Below, in pieces: positions 48,626-60,239 of a stretch of 64,000 bases of DNA. Within the stretch, counting starts at the first letter, position 1. Every line of letters starts with the position of its first letter. The stretch covers positions 501,028-565,027 of the forward strand of contig KL647317.1 in assembly GCA_000727475.1 (NCBI GenBank). The letters run 5' to 3'. Source of the stretch: Sarcocystis neurona. Lineage: Eukaryota > Apicomplexa > Conoidasida > Eucoccidiorida > Sarcocystidae. The translations under genes and the position numbers were made by a program. The notes under the pieces are model-generated. The model was given only the letters and a program-made list of their open reading frames with translations, did no database searches and was not told where the DNA came from.

Positions 48626-51600
48626 GCGCGCGGCGGATAGACACACGGAGACGCTTGTGTGTACGTACGTGTGTGCAGTCATATATATACAATCATATAT
48701 AATAACTTTCTATATATATATATTTATACATGTATGTGTATGAATACACATACGCAAGCGCACGAAGAGAGAGGGACGCTTGCGTGTACTTGAGTGTGTG
48801 CAGTCAAATGCCATCCGTACGTGCGCCCTAGACCCCTGTATATATATATACATGTAGAGAGAGAGATAAGCTACAACAGTTTACATTTATACGAGGATAT
48901 ACGTACACATGCGAGTGCGCACGTGCTGCTCGAGAGACGCGTATACTGCACGGGGACAGGCGTCTACAACTTCGCGTGCTCTCCCACGCAGACGTGTACA
49001 TGTCTGCCTCAGATCAACTGACAGGACTCAAAAATTTATATTCTGTCCAACGCTATCCAACATATAAATACCCACACGATAACGCGCAGATCAGTACACA
49101 CACATCTACGTACCTATCTACACGTACGTGCATGTACATATATATATATATATATATCACACTACGTGTGTACATCTGCATATGTGTTTATATGAACACA
49201 TTGAGCGCGAGTCCAGGCGTGTGTGATCTGAAGGTCGTCTGTATATGCGATTGATCCCTGCACACACAGACAGACGTGTTGGGTGGGTTTTCCTTTCTCT
49301 CTCTCTCTGTCGCACACGTGCACGCTTCTTTTTGTCCACGTGTCGATTCGAGCCGTTCTCTTTCGAAGAAGAAAACTTCCTGCATTCTCCTGCGGTGTAA
49401 GAGTCCACACGCTACGAGCAACGCACGGGAGAGCCACAAAATTTTACCTGAAGATCATCAGCGCGTCAACGACGTGATTGCGCCCGTTCTTCTCTTGTCG
49501 TACCATCCTGGGCAGCAGCAACACATACGTATCAAAAACCGTTCCCTTAGTCTGTCCCCTTTCTTCCATACAGCCGCTGCCACCCACACACAGGTATTAT
49601 TATCGGAGGTCCAGGTCCAGATGTGTGTGCATCCCCACGAGATTCAGGTAGACAGGGAGATGAAATCCACGGGCCTCTCTTCAACTCAATACGTGTGCAT
49701 CTCCTCCTCTCCCTCTTTCTTCATACACATATACGCCTGCACACATCTACGCAGATTTCTACAAAGGATGCCACAGGCACCCCCCTCTGTACAGGCATAT
49801 ATATACACCCGTAGAGGACAGTGCGCCTGATAAGTAGGCACGTAGATATTCGTATACCGATGAATATGCAGAGTGACGATATGTGCGAAAGAAGCAACGC
49901 CAAGAGAAGAGGCACAGAAAGAGAGAAGTGAAGGCAGGAAGAAGCACAGCAACATAAGGAGGGAAGGTGCGCAAAAAAGAGGGGAACGCGGACACCGGAA
50001 AGCGACGAAGAAGGGGGAAAGGATAATAATAGAGACGAAGACAGGAAGAAGGACCGTAAAGGGAAATAAAGCGACGGAAGGAGAGAGACACACAGAGACG
50101 GAGAGCCGGAGAGAAACGAACGTACGAAGAAACGCAGCAGGTGAACGGGACGGAGACACAGTGAGAGAAGAACAGCACGCAAGCAGACACACAAACACAA
50201 ACACGCATGCACACGAACAGGGGCTGGAGAGGATAAAAGGAACGCAGAGGCACTCGGTGATATACTTACCGTTTGTGGTCGACCAGCTCACTTGGCTGGG
50301 GAATGCAAGACCAGAGCTTCCAAAACTTCTGAGAAACAGAGCAGCAGCAAAAAAGTCTGAAAAATGTGTACACGCGGCTTCCTTCCAACAAACACGTCCA
50401 CGCATGTTCAACACAGACAGACGCATGCAAACACCAACACGCATATACAAATACACATATATGTATAAAGAGCAGGAATCGTACAACTATCTTCCTCGAT
50501 GGCCGTATATACATATATATGTATACACATACCCGGAATCGTACTACTATCTTCCTCCACGGCAGCACATACATATAAATATATATATATATATGGAGCT
50601 GCTGTACGTGTATAGCAAGCCACCTAAATAGATCCATATATATATATCGATCTCTCCAAACATAACAACGCGACTACGTGTATCCTGTTTTGTCACACTT
50701 CGAATTTGCAGGCTCGTTTCACTCCATAAATCGAATTCCTGCCCACAGCAAATGTCAGCGGACGTATAAACAATCTTAAAAGGACACACGTGCACTTACA
50801 CTGGTGAACACACATATATATATACACACGTTTATGTACCGCCTTCATGTACGAGCACACATACTCGTCTCTCTCTCTATATATATATGTGTATGCAGCA
50901 TCAAGAAATAAGCAGCACTCTTTCAATGAAGACCACTTCCGAAGCTTCTGCGCGCTTTTCGAGGAGTCATGCGTCCATAGACATTTGCACACGAAGATGT
51001 AGACCTGCCAGACGAGAAGGCGCCCTTGAAACACGGCGTGTAAAAAAGTGGCTCCACCTGCATGTGTCCCTCCGTAAAATACTACTTCTGCCAATTCGTC
51101 CACACAACGACGGGCGGCACACACACAGGCGCATCACTTGCCCGCGGAGGGCCTTTCCCAGGTAGCTGTATGTACACACGCATACGCTCAGTAACGTAGG
51201 CGTCTCCGTACACACTGCAACAGAAGACATGCGTAATCTTCTTCCTGTGTCCACAGAGACACGTTGCTGCCGTGTCAAGGGACTGGCTCTCCTAGTGCAG
51301 CTGCGATCCATCTGTGTGCACGACCAACGGGAGCGAAAGCTTCGCTGGAGCGCACTCTCTACTTTACAGTGCTGCTGGCACTTGCTGCTGCCGGTACTGT
51401 TGCTACTCTCACTTCCGCTGCTGCTGTTACTGCGGCTGCTGCTACTACTGCAGCTGCTGCTGTTGCTGCGGCTGCTGCTGCTACTGCGGCTGCTGCTGCT
51501 ACTGCGGCTGCTGCTATTCCTGCGGCCGCTCCTGTTACTGCGGCGGCTGCTGTTACCGCCGCTTCTGCTGTTACTGCGGCTGCTTCCGTCGCTGTCGGTG

Positions 51601-54600
51601 CTGCTGCTGTTGCTGCTGCTAATGATGTTCTCTCCTACTGGCCGTGCTGCTGCTTGTCGGAGCTGGCGTTGCTGCAGGTGTCTGCTGCTGCTTGCGCCTG
51701 CTGCTCTTTTTTTTTCTGCTGCTGCTCCTGCTGCTGCTGGTGCCCAGTTTTGCACACATACACACACACAGACAGGCAGACAGTTGCTGCTGGTGTTGTC
51801 TGCTGCTGTTGCTGCAGCAGCCGAGAGAAAATTACTTGGACGGTATCGAAGGAGGCAAGGTCTGCAGTGTTGTCGGAGTAAGACTCGCGTGAACGCTCAT
51901 CTTGCTGCACTTGTTCCCATATGTGCCACACATATCGTAGCGGCAGGGGCTGATCCGACGTTGGTTCCTGTCCCAGCAGCACCCGCACAGCAAAGATGAT
52001 ATAAAATTGTCAACCGGCGACGACAAGTCTTCGCGCATGTGTCTGCGTCGCAGCGCAGCCTTCATCGCACGCGTCTGTGTGAGAGCAGAGCGCTGCGCTT
52101 TTTAAAAGCGAGGGACAAAAGAAGAAGCACGCCGCACGCATATCACCCCCCTTCTCCCCTACGCAGTGCTGCTACTGCAGCAGTAGTAGACACACACACA
52201 CACACACGCACACCGCTGCGCGGACGATTGTAGAGACAGACATCCTTCCCGCCGCCCACGCGCCAAAAAGGCTCTCCACCACACACGCAGAAACGAGGAA
52301 GAACGACGCAGGCCAATCTGCGTCTCCACGCATGCACGGGGAGTTTACACCGCCCGTCATGTGCTCATGTACACACACAAATGCACGCGCATCTGCAAAA
52401 GTAAGTCCACGAAACTCCTGGCCTCGGCAGTAGTGCAGTTTATCCTCCTCCACAGACACACACACACACACATACCAACATGTAGAGGCAGATGTCCCGT
52501 CGTCCACACTTTCAACAGTTTCTTCGCTATTCCCCCCAGCCACATATATACATATATACTTGAACACCTCTATACATATATATATACATACGCACATACA
52601 TATATAGATATGCCGATATACTGGTACATTTATATGTATACGCACATACATATTTACATGTATATACATATACATATATATACATATATATATATGCACA
52701 TCTACTTGTACATGTATATGTATGCGCACATACATATATATATACACATATATATATGGATAAGTGGGAAGGGGGGGAGACGAGAGGAAATGGAAGGGAC
52801 CGAATCGACGAGGCCAAAGGAAGAGGAAGGCAGCCCGAAAGGGGGACAGACGGAGGAGGGCCGGAGACCCCAAGACAGACACAGAGAGAGAGGACGGGAG
52901 AAGGAGAGGAAAGGCGACGGAAAGAGAGAAGCGGCCCGAAGGAGAGCAGCAAGCGGGGACCGGAAGACAGCAGGTGTTTCTTCCGTGCTACATCACTCTG
53001 GGCGGCCTGGTGATGTGCTTGAGCACCACCTCGTGAATTTTCCGCGTCTCTTCTTCACATGTGTATTTGCCGGGAGACAGAAAAGTAGTCTCCCAGAAGC
53101 GGGCTACCTGCCTCCCGTGTGTAGACCAGTCACACACACACACACACAGAGAGACTCGTGCTGCGAAATCGAGCAGGCAGGGGACAAGGGAAGAGAAGCA
53201 GCGAGCGTCCCGTCAGGTGTACGTACACCAGAAGCATGCTTTTTTGGAAATAGAGATGCCTCTATCGACTGCCACGCAAGAGAGATAGAGGGAGATAGGT
53301 GGTGAGTTAGAGAGAGACACGTGAATATAGAGAGACAGATAAGCACGTTTCCCGTCCATCTACGGAATAGCCGCAGAGACGCTCGTGTTCTAGACAAAGG
53401 AACTGTCTCGGAGCTCTTCCCGTCCATCTCTGTGTAACACCCCCACTCCTACTCAGAGACAGAGGGGACTTCTCAGCTTGTCTGTCTCTGCCCTCTATAT
53501 GTGACACACATCCATACGAAGGAAACTCCTCTAGACTCGCTGTACGGGTCTTCTGTGGGGGGAAGTCCCCATACGCATACACAGACAGGCGGGAAGTCTT
53601 CTCTCGCCTCCCTTTGCCCGCCCAGGAGACGCGACACCATCTCCGACGGCAGCGAAATCTTCACCCGTCTCTGCGTCTCCTCCCGGGCAGAATATCCGCC
53701 CCCACTGGTGATGCACCGCTCCGGCGATGTGTCTCACATTTTTGCTGCCAGTCCCGCCCTTCTCCCCTTCCAGCCGCGCTTCACGTGTCTCTCTCCTGTT
53801 AGACGTCTGTGCACGGCTCGATGATGTACCGACTCTCTCTCTACGGATCTCCAACACTTTCTTGCTGGTGAACGTCGGTGGTGTGTCCTTCCGTCAGCAA
53901 CTCTGGAGAAGAGTGGGCTCGCACCGCGTCTCAATAAAGGTACCACTCTCTAAGACGCAGGGCGAGGCATGGCGGGGGGCCGGGCTGCTGCTTCGCATAC
54001 CGCAGGTTGCCACGTGTTACTCTTTTTGGACAGGCGCACACAAAGACACATATATATGTGTGTACCTTCCTGGCTTCCCCCCTCTTTTCTCGTCGTCTCT
54101 CTGTCGTTGCATATACGTAGAAGATGCCAGTGAACGGAGGATGTGCGGAGACTCCCCGCCGGCCTCTCCCTACTTTCTAACGCAGCCCTGCTCGTTTCGG
54201 TCTACACACAGCGTCGGCTGAACTGCCCTTTTCCATGAAGCTACTACGTACCTGCCGTACGCGGGTCTATCCAGCGCCGGCCCAGGATCGACGTCTGTGT
54301 ACAGAAGCACGCCTCTGTGTCTACTAACCCGGGACGACCATGCACGTGTGTGTGTGTCTGTCTTTCTCTTGCGTGGTTTCCTGTTGTAGGGACAGCTGCT
54401 AGAGCTGGGCATGCGACACGCATGCAGGTCCACATATAGGTACATGCCAGACTGTGTGGAGGTGCGCACAAATAATGTACACGTGTAGAGGAACGCGTAT
54501 ATACGAGCATACATGCACATGTACGTACATGCCAACGGCACACAAAACACACATATAGATAGGAGTGACTATGTGTAGAACTGCATGCAGGTGCATACAA

Positions 54601-55257
54601 ATATACATACACAGAGAAATGCGTATAGACATGCACACGTATGTACACGCCAAGAACACATGTACATGGACATACATCAGCGTATGTAAACTTGCGTCGG
54701 GTTGCACACAAGTATGCAGAGAAATGCGTATGTAAGAATATACAGACAGATGTACGCAGACGCCAAGGACAGAATTTGATGTACAGAGACATGAGAGGTG
54801 CAGATGGATAGACGCATGCGTGTGTACAGGTGTATATACACCCCCGGGAGGACTGGCAGGAGTCACAGAGATATTGATGGACGTGTACGACGCACCCTTA
54901 CGCATACATACCTTTGCGTATATAGTACCGGCTGACAGGTAGCAGGTACGTGTGTACACGCATATTTGACCTATATATACACGTATATACACATATATAT
55001 ATACACATATATATATATACATATACATGTGGAAATATATATATCTCGTATTCACACAGGTGCGTATATACATACATATGTGGGCGCACGTACATATTTC
55101 ATACTCACATGCGTACATATACGTGTGTGTAGGGGAATGCATGTCTGTCTTTGAGGTGAAGGTGGAAAAAATTGAAGCACCGTACCTCCTTCAGCCACTG
55201 CTTCAGATCTACAGCATCGTGGAGCTCCTTGTTAAACGAAAGGTACTTCACTGCCAT
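43738..55257 (-). CDS. eIF4E: Translation initiation factor eIF4E, 8 exons
   Basis: Cytoplasmic mRNA 5' cap-binding protein that recruits the cap-binding complex for translation. Exons (transcript order): 55186-55257, 51836-51967, 50270-50328, 49448-49507, 46759-46936, 45394-45466, 44031-44083 and a probable last exon 43738-43782. Phases agree at every join; the first seven give 209 codons and the last adds 14, within the usual eIF4E size. Cap-binding landmarks: YVWHIWEQ (36-43), Tyr54 where human eIF4E has Trp56, FW at 70-71, PMWED with Trp115-Glu116 (human Trp102-Glu103), IRIEVW with Trp184 (human Trp166). The Tyr at the first stacking position resembles class II eIF4E/4E-HP. The start ATG has A at -3 and G at +4, the same AAGATGGC context as Brr2. 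Intron 4 contains an assembly gap. Identity is firm; the first and last exons are less so. Confidence 0.92.
44031..44083 (-). CDS. eIF4E: eIF4E exon 7
   Basis: Acceptor GACTGCTGCTGCAG, donor ATT|GTAAGT, 53 nt. [18 protein letters not shown] fits the helix that follows the third tryptophan strand. Confidence 0.82.
44590..44640. repeat. TA/GATA microsatellite in eIF4E intron 6
   Basis: TATATA followed by GATAGATA units; no coding signal. Confidence 0.6.
45394..45466 (-). CDS. eIF4E: eIF4E exon 6
   Basis: Acceptor TGACGCAG, donor CAAG|GTAATC, 73 nt. [18 protein letters not shown] carries the third cap-binding tryptophan. Confidence 0.92.
45700..45905. repeat. TA microsatellites in eIF4E intron 5
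   Basis: Several (TA)n runs at 45,755-45,775 and 45,865-45,890 within CATA-rich sequence. Confidence 0.65.
46759..46936 (-). CDS. eIF4E: eIF4E exon 5 (cap-binding Trp-Glu)
   Basis: Acceptor GTACGTAG, donor [42 protein letters not shown] and YITGIRL: the clearest eIF4E signature in the gene. Confidence 0.95.
47250..47540. repeat. CAG-rich block in eIF4E intron 4
   Basis: Imperfect CAG repeats on the plus strand; open frames on both strands are repeat-driven. Confidence 0.7.
47854..48625. repeat. (CA)n arrays on both sides of an assembly gap
   Basis: Left (CA)n ends at 47,915 and right (CA)n starts near 48,584. Each is preceded by ACATACATATTA and then CGTGCACACA. Confidence 0.9.
47916..48565. 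other. Assembly gap (650 N)
   Basis: Run of 650 undetermined bases inside eIF4E intron 4. Confidence 1.
48640..48815. repeat. Diverged duplication, about 126 bp period
   Basis: ACGCTTG(T/C)GTGTAC followed by GTGTGTGCAGTCA occurs near 48,651 and again near 48,777. Confidence 0.65.
49448..49507 (-). CDS. eIF4E: eIF4E exon 4
   Basis: Acceptor TGCTGCTGCCCAG, donor AG|GTAAAA, 60 nt, phase 2 in and out. [20 protein letters not shown]; the end corresponds to the LFKxG(I/V)xPMWED region of other eIF4E proteins. Confidence 0.9.
50270..50328 (-). CDS. eIF4E: eIF4E exon 3
   Basis: Acceptor TGTTTCTCAG, donor [27 protein letters not shown]; joins DTVQ of exon 2 to give the conserved TVQ-FW helix. Confidence 0.93.
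50472..50580. repeat. About 59 bp tandem duplication in eIF4E intron 2
   Basis: GGAATCGTAC(A/T)ACTATCTTCCTC occurs at about 50,473 and 50,531, with TATA-rich spacers. Confidence 0.8.
51355..51830. repeat. CTG-rich block in eIF4E intron 2
   Basis: Imperfect CTG repeats with 15-18 base periodicity (CTGCTGCTACTGCGG-like units). Frames up to about 250 codons are Leu or Ala runs. Confidence 0.85.
51836..51967 (-). CDS. eIF4E: eIF4E exon 2
   Basis: Acceptor TGGGACAG|GAA, donor CAA|GTAATT, 44 codons, phase 0 at both ends. It encodes [18 protein letters not shown] and DLASFDTVQ, the first beta strand and helix start of eIF4E. Confidence 0.9.
52540..52760. repeat. TA/CATA microsatellites in eIF4E intron 1
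   Basis: CATATATATAC/ACATACATAT tracts followed by a GA-rich purine stretch to about 52,970. Confidence 0.65.
52988..53107 (-). other. Exon-like segment within eIF4E intron 1
   Basis: After GGAGGCAG the minus strand reads [14 protein letters not shown], then [16 protein letters not shown] and TRPPRVM before a TAG: 39 codons of balanced composition in a repeat-rich intron. It is in phase 0 with eIF4E exon 1, and an internal GAG|GTGGTG at 53,030 would also keep phase into exon 2. No family recognised; it could be an alternative exon, part of another gene, or chance. Confidence 0.25.
54450..54775. repeat. 100-126 bp tandem repeat in eIF4E intron 1
   Basis: Three diverged copies with GA(G/A)(G/A)AA(C/T)GCGTAT and CGCCAAGAAC/GCCAAGGAC cores near 54,490, 54,616 and 54,720. 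Confidence 0.65.
54965..55130. repeat. TA/CATA microsatellite next to eIF4E exon 1
   Basis: TATACACATATATATA-type tracts about 60 bases downstream of the exon 1 donor (sense orientation). Confidence 0.6.
55186..55257 (-). CDS. eIF4E: eIF4E exon 1 (residues 1-24)
   Basis: ATG at 55,257, [16 protein letters not shown] then DLKQWLKE, donor GAG|GTACGG, phase 0. The composition is not repeat-driven, unlike its surroundings, and the length fits the segment missing before exon 2. It is assigned to eIF4E by position and phase, across a 3.2 kb intron. Confidence 0.75.
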
Positions 55258-55269
55258 CTTGAAGAATAG

Positions 55270-56350
55270 GCTACTGCTGTTCCTCGTCCTCTTCCTCCTC
55301 TGGCAGCTGTCGCTTTTGCTACTGCGGGTGCTTCTCCGCTTCGACCAGTTTCCCTTGCGCTCCGCTGTCGGTACCCTCCTCCTCTCTGCTGCTGCCGCTG
55401 TTCTTCCTCCTGCTGTTGCTGTTTCGGCTGCTTCTGCTCTGCGTGCTGCTTTTGTTGTTCCTGCCGCTGCTGCAGTTCGTGCTGCTGCGGGCGCTGCTGT
55501 TGGTACACTTTGTCGGGCTCCGCTACCTCCGTGTGCTGCTGTCGCTGTATTTCCTTCCCCTGCTGCTTTGAACGACGTCGTTGCTACTACTACTTCTTTT
55601 TGGCTCTGCGTTAGGACCTGTGCAGTTGCTGCGCGGGCCCCTCCTATTAGGTGCTCTGCTGCTTGGAGGTCTGCTGCCGCTTCTTTTCAGATTCACTGAC
55701 ACGGTAATACTGCTGTCTGCAGGCTGCCAGCCGTGTACTACGGCGGTCGACGAGGAAGCGCTGGTAGAGGTAGGCGTGTTGCTCCTGGCTTCCGCGTGCT
55801 GACGGTGCTACTGCGCTGCTGCAGGGGGGGAAGCAAGCCTACGGCTGCCGCTGGTGCTGTCGTCGCTGCTGCTTTGCTTCTACAAAGTCCAGGCGAGGCT
55901 GCTGCTGCTGCGGCTCTTCGCTAGAACAGCGACAAACTGCCCACTACCGTCGTTCTTCTTCGCGTTGTGAAAAACATGTGGGGCCGCTGCTTTTGCAGAG
56001 CGTATGCCGTTGCTGCCCCAGCGTGTGCTGCCGCGGTTGTGCCGCCGTTGACACTTCTCACACCGCATGTGACACAAAACTCCTGCAGCCGTCTCTCAAA
56101 ACAGGGAATTTCGCCTGCTGCTTTTGCGGCTGATCAGCCCCGGGTCCCGTCGGCAGAAAATGACCTCCGGTAGACAACTGCTGCCCGCAGCGTTCTGCTG
56201 CTGCTGCTGCTGTTGCAGCCGCAGGTGCTGCACGCCCCTTCGGCTGCTGCGGTGGCTGCCGCCGTGCTGCTGCCGCAGCACCGCCGTACCGTCTGCCTCG
56301 TGCAACTGCGAAGTGGTCGCTGCAGAATAAGACGACCCGTGGCCACAACA
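55270..56350. repeat. CTG-rich block upstream of eIF4E
   Basis: CTG-type repeats on the plus strand start within about 15 bases of the eIF4E start codon. No defined promoter element seen. Confidence 0.75.
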
Positions 56351-56930
56351 AGGCTCCAGCAGCAGCAAGGAACTCACAAAGCGAAAAGAAGACGTGAGGG
56401 GGTGGGAGAAGAAACGGGAGTGTGGCAGTGGAAGTGTTTTTCCTCCGGCGCGGTCTACGACGGGCGCTGCCGTACAGAAAGAGTGCCACGCGCGAGAGAT
56501 AGCCCTGAGCAGTCTCTCACCCGTGTTCTTGCAGGAATTACCCGCAGCAGAGTGGGCAGCGGCTGTCGCAAACCCGCAAAGCTACGAAGGTTAGAGGGGA
56601 AAAAAGAAAGTCGTTGATAGGTTGCCAGGCGGCGGGGGGTCCTCAGTTTTCTGCGGTGCTTCCACCGCAGCAGACCACGTGCGGCACCGCCCGCAGTGGG
56701 AGGAAGGAACAACACGTCAGCTGTGGCCGCTGCACGGCGCCGGAAGAACCAGAATCCGCACTGGCAACAAGGAAGTAAGTTCAACTGCGAAAGAAACGAT
56801 GCAGCAAACAAAAGAACATGAAGCGCGGCTGTTCCATGAGCTGCTACTGCTCATATCGCTCCTACTGTTGCAGGCAGTTTTTCAGACGTAGGCGGCGAGC
56901 GGTATGTATGTATGCATCAGATAGCAGGAG
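56350..56930. other. Intergenic, no gene recognised
   Basis: Mixed GC-rich sequence with short open frames on both strands; nothing recognisable. Confidence 0.45.
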
Positions 56931-57720
56931 GAGCAGTCCTGCGACGACGAGACCGCGCGACGCGGCAGCAGCACCACAGCGCCAGCAGCAGGAGCAGAGG
57001 CAGCACCGGCCGACGAGGAACGACGAGGCGGTACGAGTCATAGAGAAGAGCAGTACGGTTGCCACCCAGAATAGGAGGGAGACTCGGGGACCAGCAGCAG
57101 CAGTAGGCCCTTCGCTCTCCACAGCACAGGAGAGCCGCAGCGACACACCTGCAGCAGCGCAGGCGGGTCCTGGTACCGGCAAGGACCAGGCCCCAGCAGC
57201 CGAGCGATGACCAACGGCAGCAACGGCAGCGTCGTCACCGACCGCCGAAAGAGGAGGAGGAGCAGTAGCAGCAGGAGCAGCTGCAGTGCTGCTGACGAGG
57301 GACTTATGCTTTGCAGTCGCAGCAGGGGGGGTGAGTCACCGGGAACCGGCGCAGCAGCAGAGGAGACACATATGACCACAGATGGCCGCACCTGCAGCCG
57401 CCACCGGCACCTGGAGTCCCACTACCTACTAGTACGCGAGAGCAGCGGGGAGTGCCGCCGAAGGAGCAAATGCTGAAAGCTCTTTTCTCCGTCGAAAAGG
57501 AGAAAGGAGGAAGGGAGCAATCACAGCTGAGGCCGAACCAGAGGCGTTGCTCGAAAAACCAGAGCAGAAGTGTAGCCTCACACGTCACTGAGATTGACTA
57601 CACAACAGCCTCAAATACCGGCAAAACAGCGCCATAGCGGCAAGCTCAGCAGCAGCACAGCAGCGAGCTCAATAGCAGCATATAGCAGCGAGCCCAATGG
57701 CAGCAGCAGCAGCAGTAGCC
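56930..57720. repeat. CAG-rich intergenic block
   Basis: Imperfect CAG repeats with unique interruptions; frames are Gln/Ser/Ala/Arg-rich. Confidence 0.65.
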
Positions 57721-57859
57721 GCACGACGTGTCTCCCGGCCGCCTTTGTGCCAACAGCTAGTGCTAGTGCTCCCAACCAAATCCTTGACATACTCTAGCTT
57801 ATGTTGCCCACGATACAAACAGACTTACACACGACCGTCCGTGACGGTTCCGGAGCAAT

Positions 57860-58640
57860 CACGTCAGCCCGTGCTGCTGCTGGTGGCGCGAGGCTTCTGT
57901 TGCTGCTGTTATTGCTGCTGCCGGTTTTTCTCTCCCTGCTGGGGGTACTACGATTTGAGCAACTGCTTTAAGGACGCGGCTAGAGCTTGCCCAGCTGCCG
58001 CTCCTTGTATCGATTCCACTGATACCAGTCCCAAGAATGTACGACGATTCTGTTACGCGCGGTAGTGTTGCTCACCCACCCCCTGAGAGTTCCCTCCGGC
58101 TCCTGCTACTGCACCTTCAGATGCTGCGACGTTGGCTTGTCTTCCTACTGCAGTTTGGCTGCTCCTCCTGAGACTCCGCCACCGTCGCTGCTGAACGTCT
58201 GCTGTTGTAGTGCCGCTGCTCCTGGCAACAAAATTGTCCGACGTTGTACCAACCACACACCCTGTTGTTGGCCCTTCTCTGTTGTTCTTTCTGGGTCCTG
58301 CTGTTGCGGCTGCTGCTGCCGTTGTCCAGGGGGCTCGTGGGCCTGTTGTCCCATCTCTTACACTTTTTGTTGCTTCTGACGTGTGCTGCCGCTTGCATTA
58401 TCGTCCCTGCTATAGGCATCACTGCTGCTTCTGCCTCTGCCTGTGCGGCTTCTCGCCTAGTGCTTCCCAGACACTCCAGTGCTTCCTGCTCTTACGCCTG
58501 CTGCTACTGATGCAGGCCCTTGCGCTCCTTCTGTTACTGCGACCGCTCCAGCTACTGCTCCCTCCCCCGCTGCTGCAGCTGCATGTGTTGTTGCCTCCGG
58601 TAATTCTCCATTTGGTGTACTTCTGCTGTTGAAGCGTCTG
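57860..58640. repeat. CTG-rich intergenic block
   Basis: Imperfect CTG repeats; frames are Leu/Cys/Ala-rich. Confidence 0.7.
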
Positions 58641-59590
58641 TCTTGGACACGTACGTGGTGCACAGCGTTCGATTCAGCAGAAGCCCGAAGACTACACCTA
58701 CACGTAAAAAACAGTGTGACTTTCGACATAAATGAAGAAAGTGTACAAACGTGTTCCTCAGCACGGGCACCTCCCTATCTTTTAGGTCTGGCATCAGAAG
58801 CAGGACATTAACGAACGGGCAGCATAAGACAAATGAGTTTACAGATGAGCGTTCTGCGGATGAACCAGCTGCCCCCCTCCCGGAGTGTACTGGTGCTCTT
58901 ACTGGTGCTGTTGCGGCTGCGGTTACGTGTGACTCACTCCGCGAGTCAATCCACTAGTCAGCACACCCCTTCGTTGTCTAGGAAAAGAGGATTTCCCGCG
59001 TGGGACTTCGGGCACAAAAGTTAGCTAGACAGACCTGCATATGACGCATATACGTTCGTGTTCATACATGTGTTTGGTTGTAAGCAGATCTGAGATGTAT
59101 ATCGCCATATGTGTACAAAGGTAGCTGACCTCACACTGGGGCGCGGGTGGCTGTCCCTCCATATCTACAGCGGTCGCGCAGTAGTAGGCGCTGTTTCTTT
59201 ATGTGTGTGTGTGTGTGCAAAGCAGCGGCGCTAGATGCAGCTCGACGATGTATTGGTCTAGGGTTGCGCAGCTAGTGCGAGACGACTAGTGGCGTCAATC
59301 AAATACAGCCACACATGTATGTGTACATCTATATGCGCTTATCTGTATGGAGAACGTAAGTGTGCCTGGCGACAGGCGTGATGCATATACAGCTTTTCAC
59401 CCGACAATGCCAGGCTTGTATAGTCTACTATGTATGAACGTGGGGCACGCCGCCGGATGATGTGCGATGAAACGCTTTCGTTCAAATCATGTGGCCTTGA
59501 GTCCAAAGAGAGCAGCTTTTTCACTCGTGCAGCGTCGCCACCCCGTGCTCGTACACCCCCTCTTGCGGTTGCCAGCCCCACAGAGTGAGT
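58640..59590. other. Intergenic, no gene recognised
   Basis: Mostly unique sequence with a short (GT)n near 59,200; nothing recognisable. Confidence 0.45.
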
Positions 59591-60180
59591 ACCGGTGCCA
59601 GCAGCACCACAAGCAGCAACAGCAGCAAACAGGCAGCAGGAACGGCGAAAGGAGCAGCAGCTGCAAGGTTAGCCGCAGTTACAGGAGCCGTACAGGAGTA
59701 GGAGCCACATTTTTTTTTGTGAAAAGACAGGCCGTCCTGCCGAGTAGCAATAGAGAATGCGGCAACAGTACCGGTGTTGCTCATGGGCGGTGTCGTGATA
59801 CTGGCGGTGGGTGATACTTTTTTACGTCCACGAGCAGAAAAGCGGATCATCTACATGTGCGGCACGAAAGACTGCAGCAGCTCTACCAGCAGCAGAGAGC
59901 AGCTCATCTGCTGCAGCAGCAGCATTGTCGGCGATTAGATCGTCACAGGAGGACCGGCATCGCCAGGGAAGGGGGGGGCAGCAACAGCAGCACGCTGCCG
60001 AACGAGCGGCAAAATTTCCCTCACTCTATACCAGGTGACCAGTCTAGAAGCAGCAGCATTAACAGCTGGATCGGTGGAAACTAGGCAGGAGTCTCCCCTC
60101 GCGAATTAACTCCAGCAGCACCAGTCGCGACGGCAGCAACACGAGCAAAGACTGCAACTGCAGCAACCGCAACATCTTCA
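59590..60180. repeat. CAG-rich intergenic block
   Basis: Imperfect CAG repeats about 1 kb upstream of the DPH4-like gene. Confidence 0.65.
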
Positions 60181-60239
60181 GCGTCGTGTGAACATTCGTG
60201 CTACACGGTGTTACCGTGCGAATCTACACGCCTTCCCGT

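Noticed and set aside
47731..48702. Frames of about 270-320 codons across the gap
   Set aside because: They consist mostly of undetermined bases flanked by (CA)n.
51229..51999. 256-codon plus-strand Leu-rich frame
   Set aside because: CTG repeat artefact antisense to eIF4E exon 2 and intron 2.
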